NCBI RefSeq assembly: GCF_022811725.1
Contig: NZ_CP094527.1
Coordinates: 2,170,001-2,234,000 of the forward strand
DNA from: Mucilaginibacter sp. SMC90
GTDB taxonomy: Bacteria; Bacteroidota; Bacteroidia; Sphingobacteriales; Sphingobacteriaceae
Length of the DNA: 64,000 nucleotides
Direction of reading: 5' to 3'
Position numbers and translations under genes: made by a program. The notes beneath the pieces are model-generated. The model ran no database searches, had not been told where the DNA came from, and saw only the letters and a list, made by a program, of their open reading frames with translations. Below are positions 27,281 to 35,864 of the stretch, one piece after another (the first letter of the stretch is position 1; each line of letters begins with the position of its first letter).

Positions 27281-27344
27281 AGTAAAATATTGTTTAAAAC
27301 ACCACCGGCCCGATAAAACGGGCCGGATAATGCTTGTATATTAT

Positions 27345-27500
27345 TTAGTTAACTTTTTCTGCCGGTTTTTTCTTCTTTTCCAACACGCAAATCATTTCAC
27401 AATCCTGAGGGTTTTGTTCAAAAGGTGCCTTGGTAAGAAATGAGAGGGAGAAAAGCGATAGGAAGCTTACCAACAACCGGCCTTGCTTCAATTTGCTCAT
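27345..27500 (-). CDS. Small exported peptide, 51 residues
   Basis: A short open frame starts at ATG 27500 and stops at 27345. It reads MSKLKQGRLLVSFLSLFSLS, then a polar part with C34-E-M-I-C38 and a lysine-rich end EKKKKPAEK. The basic start followed by about 13 hydrophobic residues looks like a signal peptide or membrane anchor. It lies 18 bases after the stop of the DUF1223 gene on the same strand, so co-expression is likely. It is too short for firm support. Confidence 0.45.
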   Translation of the reverse strand: MSKLKQGRLLVSFLSLFSLSFLTKAPFEQNPQDCEMICVLEKKKKPAEKVN

Positions 27501-27518
27501 GATCTTTGAATTTAGTAT

Positions 27519-28319
27519 TTATAATTTAACTGTTGCATTAGCGGTAAACGTGGCTTTTGCAGCAGTTTCGATCTCGCCATTAGCTTTATCCTGTATAAAG
27601 CCTACAATTTCCCAGCCTTGTGCGGTAAATTCTTTAGGGAGGCTGATGGTAGTTTGGCCTTTTTGGGCCTGGTTTAGGGGAATTGTTTTCAAATCGCGCA
27701 CTATTTGGGCGTGCGATAAAGTCCTTCCGCTGTTTTCGCCGCGGGCAACCCTGCTTATGGCCGATTTTTGTACAACAGCTATCAACAGATTTTGGTTATC
27801 GGTATTGCCCGATAGCTCATAGCTTACATTTAATTTATCGCCATTTTGTTGAGCCTGTAAAGAGACCTGGGCTTTGGGGGCTGTTGTTAAAGCCCGGGAA
27901 ATAGCTTCACGAAGTACAGGTTCATCTGAGCCTACCAATTCGGTTTTGCCGTTAACCACAACCTGGGGGGTATAAACCTGGGCGTTTAAATAACTGCTGT
28001 ATTCTTTTTGGCGTTTCGAAAACATAGCATTGCTGAATACATCTTTCCAGCCAAGATTATTCCAGTAGTCAACATGGTAAGCTAATATATAAACCGGTTT
28101 ATCCTGTGTTTCTTTTTGGATCTTGGCCAGTAAATCATCGGCTGGCGGGCAGCTTGAGCAACCTTCTGAGGTGAACAGTTCAACCAGGGCAAAACCTTGT
28201 CCGGGAGTATCGGTATTAACAGTTTTTACAGAATCTATTTTACGGGTGGCGTATGCTGCGGTTGCAAGTGCCAGCGCTGCTGCGCCAACACAAAAGCTTA
28301 AAATTTTTAACGTTTTCAT
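27519..28319 (-). CDS. DUF1223 exported thioredoxin-like protein
   Basis: 266 residues with an N-terminal signal or anchor (ILSFCVGAAALALATAAYA). The domain begins ALVELFTSEGCSSCPPADDLL with a C-S-S-C motif, the DUF1223 hallmark, placed like a thioredoxin active site. VYTPQVVVNGKTELVGSDE and a beta-rich end follow. Role in the family is unproven; it may act in extracytoplasmic thiol redox. It is upstream of the 51-residue peptide gene and downstream of a terminator closing the LytTR gene. Confidence 0.87.
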   Translation of the reverse strand: MKTLKILSFCVGAAALALATAAYATRKIDSVKTVNTDTPGQGFALVELFTSEGCSSCPPADDLLAKIQKETQDKPVYILAYHVDYWNNLGWKDVFSNAMFSKRQKEYSSYLNAQVYTPQVVVNGKTELVGSDEPVLREAISRALTTAPKAQVSLQAQQNGDKLNVSYELSGNTDNQNLLIAVVQKSAISRVARGENSGRTLSHAQIVRDLKTIPLNQAQKGQTTISLPKEFTAQGWEIVGFIQDKANGEIETAAKATFTANATVKL

Positions 28320-28376
28320 ATCTTTCGATTTTTATTTATATCAAAATTATGATGCAAACGGCCGCCAAAACAGCAT

Positions 28377-28422
28377 AAAAAAGCCCAACCGGACATATTG
28401 CAAGCTCAGTTGGGCATTTTTT
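28377..28422 (-). terminator. Terminator after the LytTR regulator gene (bidirectional shape)
   Basis: GCCCAAC and GTTGGGC pair across a loop, with AAAAAA on one side and TTTTTT on the other. It lies about 50 bases past the LytTR stop, so it ends that minus-strand operon. A second hairpin follows at 28425-28462 (GTCGGAAGTC facing GACTTCCGAC). Confidence 0.8.
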
Positions 28423-28468
28423 AAGTCGGAAGTCTTAAGACTTAGGACTTTCGACTTCCGACTCAGAA

Positions 28469-29230
28469 CTATCTATTCTCCAGCCAGTTTAAAAATACGG
28501 GTGCTTTCTCTTTATTGATCAATAGTTTTTCGGGCGTTGGTATAACCAGCTTAACAAATAATTTACGCATAAAATAGTGTTCAACTTCCTTTATCGCGCT
28601 AAAGTTTACGATATATTGCCTGTTGAGCCTGAAAAATTGATCCTGTGATAGCTGGCCGCTGATCTGATCAAGCGATTGGTTAACAACGTATTCCTGCTGA
28701 TCAAAAGTCATAATGGTTGACAGTTCGTTGCGGATGTAGAAGAAAGCTATGTTATTGGTAGCAATGGTGATGTATTTGTTATTCTTGAATACCAGGAAAC
28801 TTTTTTTACCTGCCGGTGGTGTAACTTGTGCTAACAAGCTGCTGATATCGGGCGATGAACCCTGCTGAAAAAAATTCCGTAGCTCATCTACCTTTTTAAA
28901 GGCATCGGCAATATCCGTTTTAGAAAATGGTTTAAGTACGTAATCAACACTGTTGGCCTTAAATGCCTCCAACGAGTACTCATCAAATGCGGTACAAAAA
29001 ATGATAGGGCATGATACCTTTACCGATTTAAAGATTTCAAAGCACAAACCGTCCGAAAGCTGAATATCCATAAAAATAAGATCGGGTTGCCTGTTCTCAG
29101 ACAGATAGGCAACCGAGCTTTCAACACTCTGCAGTTTGGTGACAATTTTTGAGTGCGGCCGCAACTCTAAAATAATGCTTTCAAGCGAACGGGCTGCTTT
29201 TAGTTCGTCTTCAATTATGATAATGTTCAT
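28469..29230 (-). CDS. LytTR-family response regulator
   Basis: 253 residues. The receiver domain (1-120) has the acidic pocket E7/D8, phospho-acceptor Asp55 (DLIFMDIQLSDG), Thr in CTAF and Lys in VLKPFSK. The LytTR DNA-binding domain (about 145-253) shows FLVFKNNKYITIATNNIAFF and QFFRLNRQYIVN. It overlaps the upstream kinase gene by 20 bases, which fixes the pair. Such systems often control export, envelope or carbon genes; the targets here are unknown. Confidence 0.93.
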   Translation of the reverse strand: MNIIIIEDELKAARSLESIILELRPHSKIVTKLQSVESSVAYLSENRQPDLIFMDIQLSDGLCFEIFKSVKVSCPIIFCTAFDEYSLEAFKANSVDYVLKPFSKTDIADAFKKVDELRNFFQQGSSPDISSLLAQVTPPAGKKSFLVFKNNKYITIATNNIAFFYIRNELSTIMTFDQQEYVVNQSLDQISGQLSQDQFFRLNRQYIVNFSAIKEVEHYFMRKLFVKLVIPTPEKLLINKEKAPVFLNWLENR

Positions 29231-30233
29231 TTATAACAGGTAGTTTAACTTTGAATATTTTATCTTCGGTAATGATCTCTATTTGTTTATCAAGCAGATG
29301 GTTGTAACGCAGGTTGATGTTTTTAAGCCCAACACCTGTTGATGGTTCTTCAAAGCGTTTAGGCTTTATTTCATTTTCTATAACAATGTTTTCACCCTCA
29401 GTATAAAGCTTAATGTGCAGCGGATGATCTAAGGATACTACATTGTGTTTAATACAGTTTTCAATCAGCAACTGCAGGGTAAAAGGAGGGATCAGTGTGC
29501 CGAAGTATTGCTTGCTGATAGTGTTGGTGAAGATAAAACCGTCTTCAAACCGGGCTTTGAGCAAAAAGTTGTATGCATCAACAATTTCCAGTTCTTCGGC
29601 TAAATGGATGAGGTCTAACTTGCGGCTCTCCAGGGTAAAACGGTAAAAGTTAGAAAGTTTAAGAATGAAATCAACGGAATGCTGATCGGCGGTTTCAACC
29701 ATGGCTTTCAACGTATTGAGACTGTTGAACAGGAAGTGGGGGTTGATCTGCTGTTTAAGCAGCTCATATTGTGCACCAAGATTATCGGCCTTAATACGTT
29801 CCAGCTCAACGGTAACCTGCTGATTTTGGTAGTTTTGATATAACAGGTTTATAAGCATGTAAAACACCAGGTTAATAAGTATGCCCCTAACCTCTATCAT
29901 TAGCATTACGGGGCCAAAATTCATATGTGTTAATATCAATTGCTGCGCATAGGCCAAAGCCAGCATTACGCCCATACCTATCACTAATGTTGTAAGTAAC
30001 CGCGAATAGGAAATGCTTTTGTTAAGTTGTTTATTATGAGATGGTTTTGGCAGGGTATATATATTGTAATACCATACAAACAGCGAAAAGGAAGCGGTAA
30101 CCGCCGAGTTTACTGCAGCCTCGGCAGGTTTAAAATGGCGTTCGGCTATTTGCGGGACAGAAGCCAGCAGACCAAGAAAAATTGAACTGCTCCATATAAT
30201 TCCGGGAGAGATCTTAAACGGTGTATCTTTCAT
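29211..30233 (-). CDS. LytS/YehU-type membrane sensor histidine kinase
   Basis: 340 residues with four hydrophobic segments in the first 135 residues and a His_kinase (PF06580-like) domain with phospho-acceptor His166 in QQINPHFLFNSLN. A short ATPase part follows (LLIENCIKHNVVS N box, STGVGLKNINLR G box). There is no periplasmic sensor domain, so it probably senses a membrane-level signal. It overlaps its response regulator gene by 20 bases. A candidate promoter core lies 41 bases upstream of the start. Confidence 0.92.
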   Translation of the reverse strand: MKDTPFKISPGIIWSSSIFLGLLASVPQIAERHFKPAEAAVNSAVTASFSLFVWYYNIYTLPKPSHNKQLNKSISYSRLLTTLVIGMGVMLALAYAQQLILTHMNFGPVMLMIEVRGILINLVFYMLINLLYQNYQNQQVTVELERIKADNLGAQYELLKQQINPHFLFNSLNTLKAMVETADQHSVDFILKLSNFYRFTLESRKLDLIHLAEELEIVDAYNFLLKARFEDGFIFTNTISKQYFGTLIPPFTLQLLIENCIKHNVVSLDHPLHIKLYTEGENIVIENEIKPKRFEEPSTGVGLKNINLRYNHLLDKQIEIITEDKIFKVKLPVINEHYHN

Positions 30234-30273
30234 TTATTGCAATGTGTTTACGGAAATAGGGACGGCCGCCAGG

Positions 30274-30281
30274 CAAATATA
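30274..30281 (-). promoter_or_regulatory. Candidate -7 element (TATATTTG) for the LytS/LytTR operon
   Basis: CAAATATA on the plus strand reads TATATTTG on the minus strand, fitting TAnnTTTG. It would give a leader of roughly 35 bases before the start at 30233. No good -33 element is visible. Confidence 0.4.
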
Positions 30282-30526
30282 AAGTTAATTATGGCCTGTT
30301 GGCTAATACAGCTTTTGTACTGACGCAGGCTGTATCAATCTTTAATCTGTTTTGACTAAACACCGTAATTATTCCCCTTTTTTGCTGCAAGTTATGATCT
30401 ATCGGAAAGTTAAAACAGGGGTTTATGGTTTAACCGGGCATTTAACATCGCCAGCCAGACATTTCCGGCCGCGAACGGCAGAATAGTTTTATAAAGGTTG
30501 ATCCACCTTTATAAATCAACCTAAAA

Positions 30527-30534
30527 TAGCTTTG
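30527..30534 (+). promoter_or_regulatory. Candidate -7 element (TAGCTTTG) for the ECF sigma gene
   Basis: TAGCTTTG fits TAnnTTTG and lies about 70 bases before the TTG start of the sigma factor gene. The -33 region is not convincing. Confidence 0.4.
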
Positions 30535-30605
30535 ATCAAGATTTTTTATTTAAAATTGTACATTATTTCAGTTAACTGTTCTCGTAAAAAGCAAGCCGCT
30601 CAACA

Positions 30606-31145
30606 TTGGAGATTAAAGAACTTATAGATTCTATCCATTATAATAATGATGAATCTGCCTTTAATGAACTTTATAAGCTGCTGATCAATAAGCTTAATCA
30701 GTTTGCCTGGTCTCTCTTGGGCGATAAGGAGGCTTGCGAAGAAATTATCAATGACCTGTTTGTAAACATCTGGACGGGCCGCCACAAGCTTGATAAAATA
30801 TCAAACCCGAGGGTGTATTTTTATGTAGCGATAAAAAATGCCTGTCTCAACCATATCCGCAGTAATACTTCAAAGAAAAACCGGGACGCCCAGCTTGCCG
30901 AAACCTATTATTTTCATCTTTCGGTTGATCCCTCACAATTACTTATCAGCAAAGAACTGGAAGCTGGTGTGTTAAAAGCGGTAAATGGTTTGCCCCCGCG
31001 CTGCAAGCTCATCTTTAAAATGGTAAAGGAAGATGACCTGTCCTGCAATGAAGTGGCTGATATCCTTGGTCTTTCAAATAAAACAGTATTTGCCCAATTG
31101 GCTATTGCGCTGAAGAAACTGGATGAGGCACTGGGCAATAGTTAG
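30606..31145 (+). CDS. ECF RNA polymerase sigma factor (FecI/RpoE-like)
   Basis: 179 residues, apparently starting at TTG 30606 (MEIKELIDSIHYNNDESAF); a stop at 30585 lies just upstream and no ATG is available near the start. The sigma2 region (about 15-85) shows INDLFVNIWTGRHKLDKISNPRVYFYVAIKNACLNHIR; sigma4 (about 115-175) shows LPPRCKLIFKMVKEDDLSCNEVADILGLSNKTV. It is followed by fecR, susC and susD, the standard arrangement in which a surface signal releases this sigma factor to transcribe the glycan locus. Confidence 0.92.
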   Translation: MEIKELIDSIHYNNDESAFNELYKLLINKLNQFAWSLLGDKEACEEIINDLFVNIWTGRHKLDKISNPRVYFYVAIKNACLNHIRSNTSKKNRDAQLAETYYFHLSVDPSQLLISKELEAGVLKAVNGLPPRCKLIFKMVKEDDLSCNEVADILGLSNKTVFAQLAIALKKLDEALGNS

Positions 31146-31233
31146 TTTTAAAATCCCCCTCAAAAAAATATTTTAATTTCTTTTAGGAAAAACCCGGAGT
31201 AGCCGTGTCCTTAATGCAGAATACCGTATTACT

Positions 31234-32301
31234 ATGAGCAAATCCAGGTTTATTGAGTTAATGGCCAAAAGTATGGGCAAAACTGCCAATGCTGAAGAGT
31301 TGGCCGAACTCGACATGTTTCTTGAACAATTTCCCGACTATAAAAAAACGCACCAGGTTACAAATGCTTTAAAGGGAAATAGCGCCGAGCAGGCAGAAAC
31401 AAAACCGGAGCAGGTTAACGAAAACCTGGAAGAGATCTGGAACCGGATCAAAAGCTCAAACGAAAATACGGCAAATCATGCAAAGGTAAAACCAATGTTC
31501 AGGTGGCAATGGGTGGCCGCCGCTGTATTGGTATTTATTACAGCGGGCGCTTTGTTTTACAAAAGAACAGAACAGCAGGATAGCTTGACCGCCGAAAATA
31601 TATTACATGAAATTCATGTGCCGTACGGTAAAATTGAAAAGCTAAAATTACCCGACGGCACACAGGTGACCTTAAATGCCGGCAGTACTTTTTCATATCC
31701 CGAGGCTTTTGAAAAAGATACCCGGGATGTTAGCCTGACAGGTGAAGGTTTTTTTGAAGTAACCAAAAATGCCAAAAGGCCATTTTTGGTACATACGGCC
31801 AAACTGGTTGTAAAAGTGTTAGGGACGGTTTTTAACGTAAAGGCCTATCATAACGACAAAACAGTTGAAACTACCCTGCTAAAGGGCAAGGTGCAGGTAG
31901 AGTTAAAAGATAGCCCTGAAAAAAAGATCATCCTGTTGCCTAACGAAAAGCTTATTGTGGTTAATAACCATGAACCTAAAAGTGTAAAAACAAAAGAGAG
32001 CAAGATAGAATACCAGGTAACCGCATTACCCGATGTAAAGCCCGAAGAGGTAAAAGAGACTGCCTGGGTTGATAGCCGGATCCTGTTTACTAACGAGCCG
32101 TTTGAGGATGTAGCAATACAAATAGAACGCAAATATAATGTGAAGGTTGTATTTGAAGATGAGAAACTGCGTACCGAGCAAATTAGCGGTTTGCTTGATA
32201 AAGAGTCATTACAGAACGCTTTGGGCATTATTGAAATGACCACGCCATTTAAATTCAGGATGGACGGCCAAACGGTTTATCTGTCGAAAAAGGAAAAATA
32301 A
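31234..32301 (+). CDS. FecR-type anti-sigma factor
   Basis: 355 residues. The cytoplasmic N-terminal region (1-85) binds the sigma factor in this family; one transmembrane helix follows (WVAAAVLVFITAGALFY, about 89-105); then the periplasmic FecR domain (HEIHVPYGKIEKLKLPDGTQ, VTLNAGSTFSYPEAF, GEGFFEV). The C-terminal DUF4974 STN-like part is LFTNEPFEDVAIQIERKYNV. It receives the signal from the N-terminal STN domain of the SusC-like receptor downstream. The gap to the sigma gene is 88 bases. Confidence 0.93.
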   Translation: MSKSRFIELMAKSMGKTANAEELAELDMFLEQFPDYKKTHQVTNALKGNSAEQAETKPEQVNENLEEIWNRIKSSNENTANHAKVKPMFRWQWVAAAVLVFITAGALFYKRTEQQDSLTAENILHEIHVPYGKIEKLKLPDGTQVTLNAGSTFSYPEAFEKDTRDVSLTGEGFFEVTKNAKRPFLVHTAKLVVKVLGTVFNVKAYHNDKTVETTLLKGKVQVELKDSPEKKIILLPNEKLIVVNNHEPKSVKTKESKIEYQVTALPDVKPEEVKETAWVDSRILFTNEPFEDVAIQIERKYNVKVVFEDEKLRTEQISGLLDKESLQNALGIIEMTTPFKFRMDGQTVYLSKKEK

Positions 32302-32488
32302 AATAAATAAACTAACCACTTAACCAACAGCTTATGATATTAAAAACTTACTTATCAGATTCTTAAAATATCCTCAAACAAAAAGGGAAGAGCTGTCACT
32401 CCTCCCCGCAAACAAATAGGATTTATTAACGGAGTAAGCTATTGTGAAACAGCGCTTACTCCATCCATTTATTTTCAAAACAAATGTA

Positions 32489-35400
32489 ATGAAAAAAACA
32501 AGAAGGGTGTTTTCGCTTCGTGGCGCCCCCGTATGTCTCAAAGTTATTTTGCTGATGAAAGCAGTATTTTTATTGGTCCTGGTTACATGTGTGCAAGTTT
32601 CTGCAAAAGTATATTCACAGCAGAAGTTTACGCTTAGCCTAAAACAGGCTGAGGTAAGCAGTATTCTTACCAAAATTCAAAAACAAAGCGATTACCGTTT
32701 CTTTTATAACTATGCCTCCATCAAAAAGCTGGGCAAGGTTGATCTTGATGTAAAAGATGCAACAATTGATGAGCTGCTTGACGCCATTATTGACGATAAG
32801 CTTGCTTATAAAATGAACGAAGATCATGTGGTGATCATTGCCAATCATGATGAAGCCAAAAGTTTAGCTATTATAAAAGGAAAAGTGCTTGATGCCAAGG
32901 GTGAACCACTTATTGGTGTGAACATCAGGTTACAAGGTACCAATCAAGGTACTACAACCGATGCAAATGGTAATTTCAATATTGATGCACCAGTAAACGG
33001 AGTATTGGAAATTACCTATATCGGTTACGAAAAAAAGGTGGTTACTATAACCGGGAGTCAAACCTTAAATATAACGCTGGTTGCTTTGCCATCTGCCTTA
33101 ACCGAAGTTGTGGTGGTTGGTTATGGTACCACTAAAAAGATAGATGTTACCGGTGCCGTAGCCAGTGTGAAGGGTACCGATATTCAAAATCTTCCTGTGG
33201 CTTCTGCAACCCAGGCTTTAGATGGTCGTGCAAGTGGTGTTAATATTGTGCGTAACGACGGCTCACCTGGTGCTGCTTCGAGCATCCGTATTCGTGGTAC
33301 AGGTACAGTGAATGATGCTAACCCGCTAATTGTTGTAGATGGTGTGCCTACCAGCGATCCGGATGCGTTGAGCGATATTAACCCTAATGATATCGCCTCG
33401 GTTGATATATTGAAAGATGCATCAGCAGCCGCTATATACGGTACACGTGCGGCCAATGGTGTGGTATTGGTTACCACCAAGAGAGGTACTTATAATCAGA
33501 AATTAGCCACATCTGTCAATTTTTACAATGGTTTCTCCAACACTACCAAATACCTTAAGCTGTTAACTGCCCCAGATCTTTATACGTTAAAAAGGGAGCG
33601 CTATACCAACGATGGCGTTGCAATCGATGCTCCATGGAATGATAGCTATTATGCTACTCAAAGAACAGATTGGCAGCGGGCTATTATGAAAACAGGCCAC
33701 GTAGTTAATGGTGATGTTAATCTGCAAGGCGGTAATGACGTATCTAATTATTATTGGTCTACCGCAGTATATAATGACGAAGGTATAATTGATAAAACCA
33801 ATTTTAAACGCTTCACCACCCGGTTCAATTCAGAACATAAAGTAACCGAATGGTTGAAATTGGGCGAGAACATCCAGTTAAGTTATGCCAACAATGTTGG
33901 GTTTGATAATAATAACTCACAAACAGGTTTAATTTTCTCGGCTTTACGCTTTAACCCGGCAATACCATTGGTTAATCCTGATGGCACTTATGGTACATCA
34001 AAAGCATTTGCTAACCAATTAGGTGATATCAACAGCCCGTATGCTACTATACAACAAGCAGACAGGTTCAACAAAAAATATCGCGCACTGGCTAATGCCT
34101 TTGCCGAGATCTCGTTTTTGAAAGAACTAAAGTTGCGCGTAAATTATGCATATGATGGTACATTGAACCGCACCTATAACTTCAGCATTGCCGATATTAA
34201 CCAGGCAAGGCAAAACCCGTTCTCGCAATTAACCCAAAACGAAGGCGAAACATCATCGCAATTAGTTGAGTCATTCCTGACCTATGATAAGGTGTTTGGT
34301 AAAAGCCACGTAACTTTTACAGGTGGTTATTCATACCAAAATTACAAAACCTACGGCTTTAGTGCATGGCGAGTTGGGTATGATGACACATCTGTTGATC
34401 AACGCGTGCTTGGCACCGGTAATAGTCAGTTCAACAATAGCGTAATACCTGATCAGTGGTCGTTGCAATCGGCATTCGGAAGGTTGTTTTACGATTATGA
34501 CGGAAGGTTCCTTGCCACTATGACTTTCCGCGCAGATGGGTCATCCAGGTTTGCGCCATCAAAAAGGTGGGGGTATTTTCCGGCATTCTCTGTAGGCTGG
34601 AGGTTATCTAACGAACAATTTATCAAAAATATAAGCTGGATAAGTAATCTGAAACTATCTGGTGGTTATGGTGAACTTGGTAATCAAAATATCGGTACAT
34701 TCCAATACGCCAGTTTAATAAAATTGGGTAGTACTTATGAAAACAATGGCTATACCTTTGGCGGTGTTGGCTACACAGGCGCGGCAATTGCCACCCTTGC
34801 AAATCTTGATATTGCCTGGGAGCGCACAGCCATGACAAACGTTAACTTAGACGCGGGCTTTTTGAATAACCAGTTAACAACTACATTAGCCTGGTTTAAT
34901 AAAAATACCAAAGATATGCTTTTAGCGCCTCCTGTTGTAGGTGCTGCAGGTTCGGTAGGTATTCCTTTGCAAAACATTGGTACCATGAACAACCATGGTG
35001 TGGAAGTTGAGGTTAATTATCATGGCGGCGACAAGGTGAAATATTCCGTTGGCGCTAATGCTTCATTTATTAAGAATAAGGTGACCAGGCTTAACGGCGA
35101 AGGAACATTCGTAACTTCAGCTGTTTACGGCCGTTCAAGTCAGGAAATTTCCCGTACTTACCAGGGGCAGCCAATAGCTTCTTTTTATGGTTGGAAAACC
35201 AATGGCTTATATCAAACACAAGCTGATATTGATAACGATCCTGCACTTAAAAATGACTCCCGTAAATCAAGTATCAGGCCGGGTGATGTTCGTTTCCTTG
35301 ACTTAAACGGCGACGGTTTAATTGACGGTAATGACCGTACAATACTGGGCAATCCTAACCCTAATGTTACAGCAGGTTTACAAGGTAGTGTATCATACAA

Positions 35401-35857
35401 AGGCTTTGACTTTTCTGCAAACTTTACCGGCGTATTTGGCGTGAGCCTTTATAATGCTGATAGGATGCAGGGTATCGACCCAACTTATCCGTTTAACCTT
35501 TATGCCGAAACTTTAGGCCGTTGGACAGGCCCGGGTACCAGCAACACTATTCCACGCTTATCTCTTGACCGTGCTAACGATAATTATCGTACATCGGATC
35601 TGTTTGTTGAAAATGGCAGCTACGTAAGTCTTAAAAATGCGACGCTGGGTTACACACTTCCGGTTAGCTGGGCAAAAAAGGCAACTTTAAAAAGTGTAAG
35701 GCTATATGCTTCAGGGCAAAATCTCTTCTTTATAACCGGCTACAAAGGCTACACACCTGAGTTGGGTTATACTAACGGCAATTTGCAAAGAGGTGTTGAC
35801 GTAGCTCAATATCCATCGGTAAGGACAATAACATTTGGTGTAACAGTTAAATTATAA
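32489..35857 (+). CDS. susC: SusC/RagA-type TonB receptor with STN signalling domain
   Basis: 1122 residues from ATG 32489; the GTG at 32444 would put 15 residues before the natural start MKKTRRVFSLR. Order: signal peptide (LMKAVFLLVLVTCVQVSAKV), STN domain (FTLSLKQAEVSSILTKIQKQ), carboxypeptidase-regulatory-like domain (IKGKVLDAKGEPLIGVNIRL), SusC linker TEVVVVGYGTTKK, plug (ALDGRASGVNIVRNDGSPGA; DASAAAIYGTRAANGVVLVTTK) and barrel. It imports oligosaccharides with the SusD lid and signals to FecR through STN. susD starts 7 bases after its stop. Confidence 0.95.
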   Translation: MKKTRRVFSLRGAPVCLKVILLMKAVFLLVLVTCVQVSAKVYSQQKFTLSLKQAEVSSILTKIQKQSDYRFFYNYASIKKLGKVDLDVKDATIDELLDAIIDDKLAYKMNEDHVVIIANHDEAKSLAIIKGKVLDAKGEPLIGVNIRLQGTNQGTTTDANGNFNIDAPVNGVLEITYIGYEKKVVTITGSQTLNITLVALPSALTEVVVVGYGTTKKIDVTGAVASVKGTDIQNLPVASATQALDGRASGVNIVRNDGSPGAASSIRIRGTGTVNDANPLIVVDGVPTSDPDALSDINPNDIASVDILKDASAAAIYGTRAANGVVLVTTKRGTYNQKLATSVNFYNGFSNTTKYLKLLTAPDLYTLKRERYTNDGVAIDAPWNDSYYATQRTDWQRAIMKTGHVVNGDVNLQGGNDVSNYYWSTAVYNDEGIIDKTNFKRFTTRFNSEHKVTEWLKLGENIQLSYANNVGFDNNNSQTGLIFSALRFNPAIPLVNPDGTYGTSKAFANQLGDINSPYATIQQADRFNKKYRALANAFAEISFLKELKLRVNYAYDGTLNRTYNFSIADINQARQNPFSQLTQNEGETSSQLVESFLTYDKVFGKSHVTFTGGYSYQNYKTYGFSAWRVGYDDTSVDQRVLGTGNSQFNNSVIPDQWSLQSAFGRLFYDYDGRFLATMTFRADGSSRFAPSKRWGYFPAFSVGWRLSNEQFIKNISWISNLKLSGGYGELGNQNIGTFQYASLIKLGSTYENNGYTFGGVGYTGAAIATLANLDIAWERTAMTNVNLDAGFLNNQLTTTLAWFNKNTKDMLLAPPVVGAAGSVGIPLQNIGTMNNHGVEVEVNYHGGDKVKYSVGANASFIKNKVTRLNGEGTFVTSAVYGRSSQEISRTYQGQPIASFYGWKTNGLYQTQADIDNDPALKNDSRKSSIRPGDVRFLDLNGDGLIDGNDRTILGNPNPNVTAGLQGSVSYKGFDFSANFTGVFGVSLYNADRMQGIDPTYPFNLYAETLGRWTGPGTSNTIPRLSLDRANDNYRTSDLFVENGSYVSLKNATLGYTLPVSWAKKATLKSVRLYASGQNLFFITGYKGYTPELGYTNGNLQRGVDVAQYPSVRTITFGVTVKL

Positions 35858-35864
35858 CATCATC

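Larger units (their letters stand above)
30234..30605. other. Intergenic region between divergent kinase and sigma factor genes
   Basis: No gene seen. It holds candidate -7 elements for both directions (30274-30281 on the minus strand and 30527-30534 on the plus strand). A small inverted repeat GGTTGATCCACC near 30497-30508 is echoed by AAATCAACC at 30513-30521. Confidence 0.5.

Noticed and set aside
27430..27904. Plus-strand frames across the DUF1223 gene
   Set aside because: They run antisense to a recognised gene with signal peptide and CSSC motif, and resemble no protein family.
28388..28396. TGTCCGGTT on the minus strand, like the epoxide hydrolase/ohr repeat
   Set aside because: It lies inside a terminator hairpin, without a second repeat at 21 bp, ATAGTTAG or a -7 core.
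32444..32488. GTG start of susC
   Set aside because: ATG 32489 begins the typical basic signal-peptide head; the extra 15 residues have no family support.
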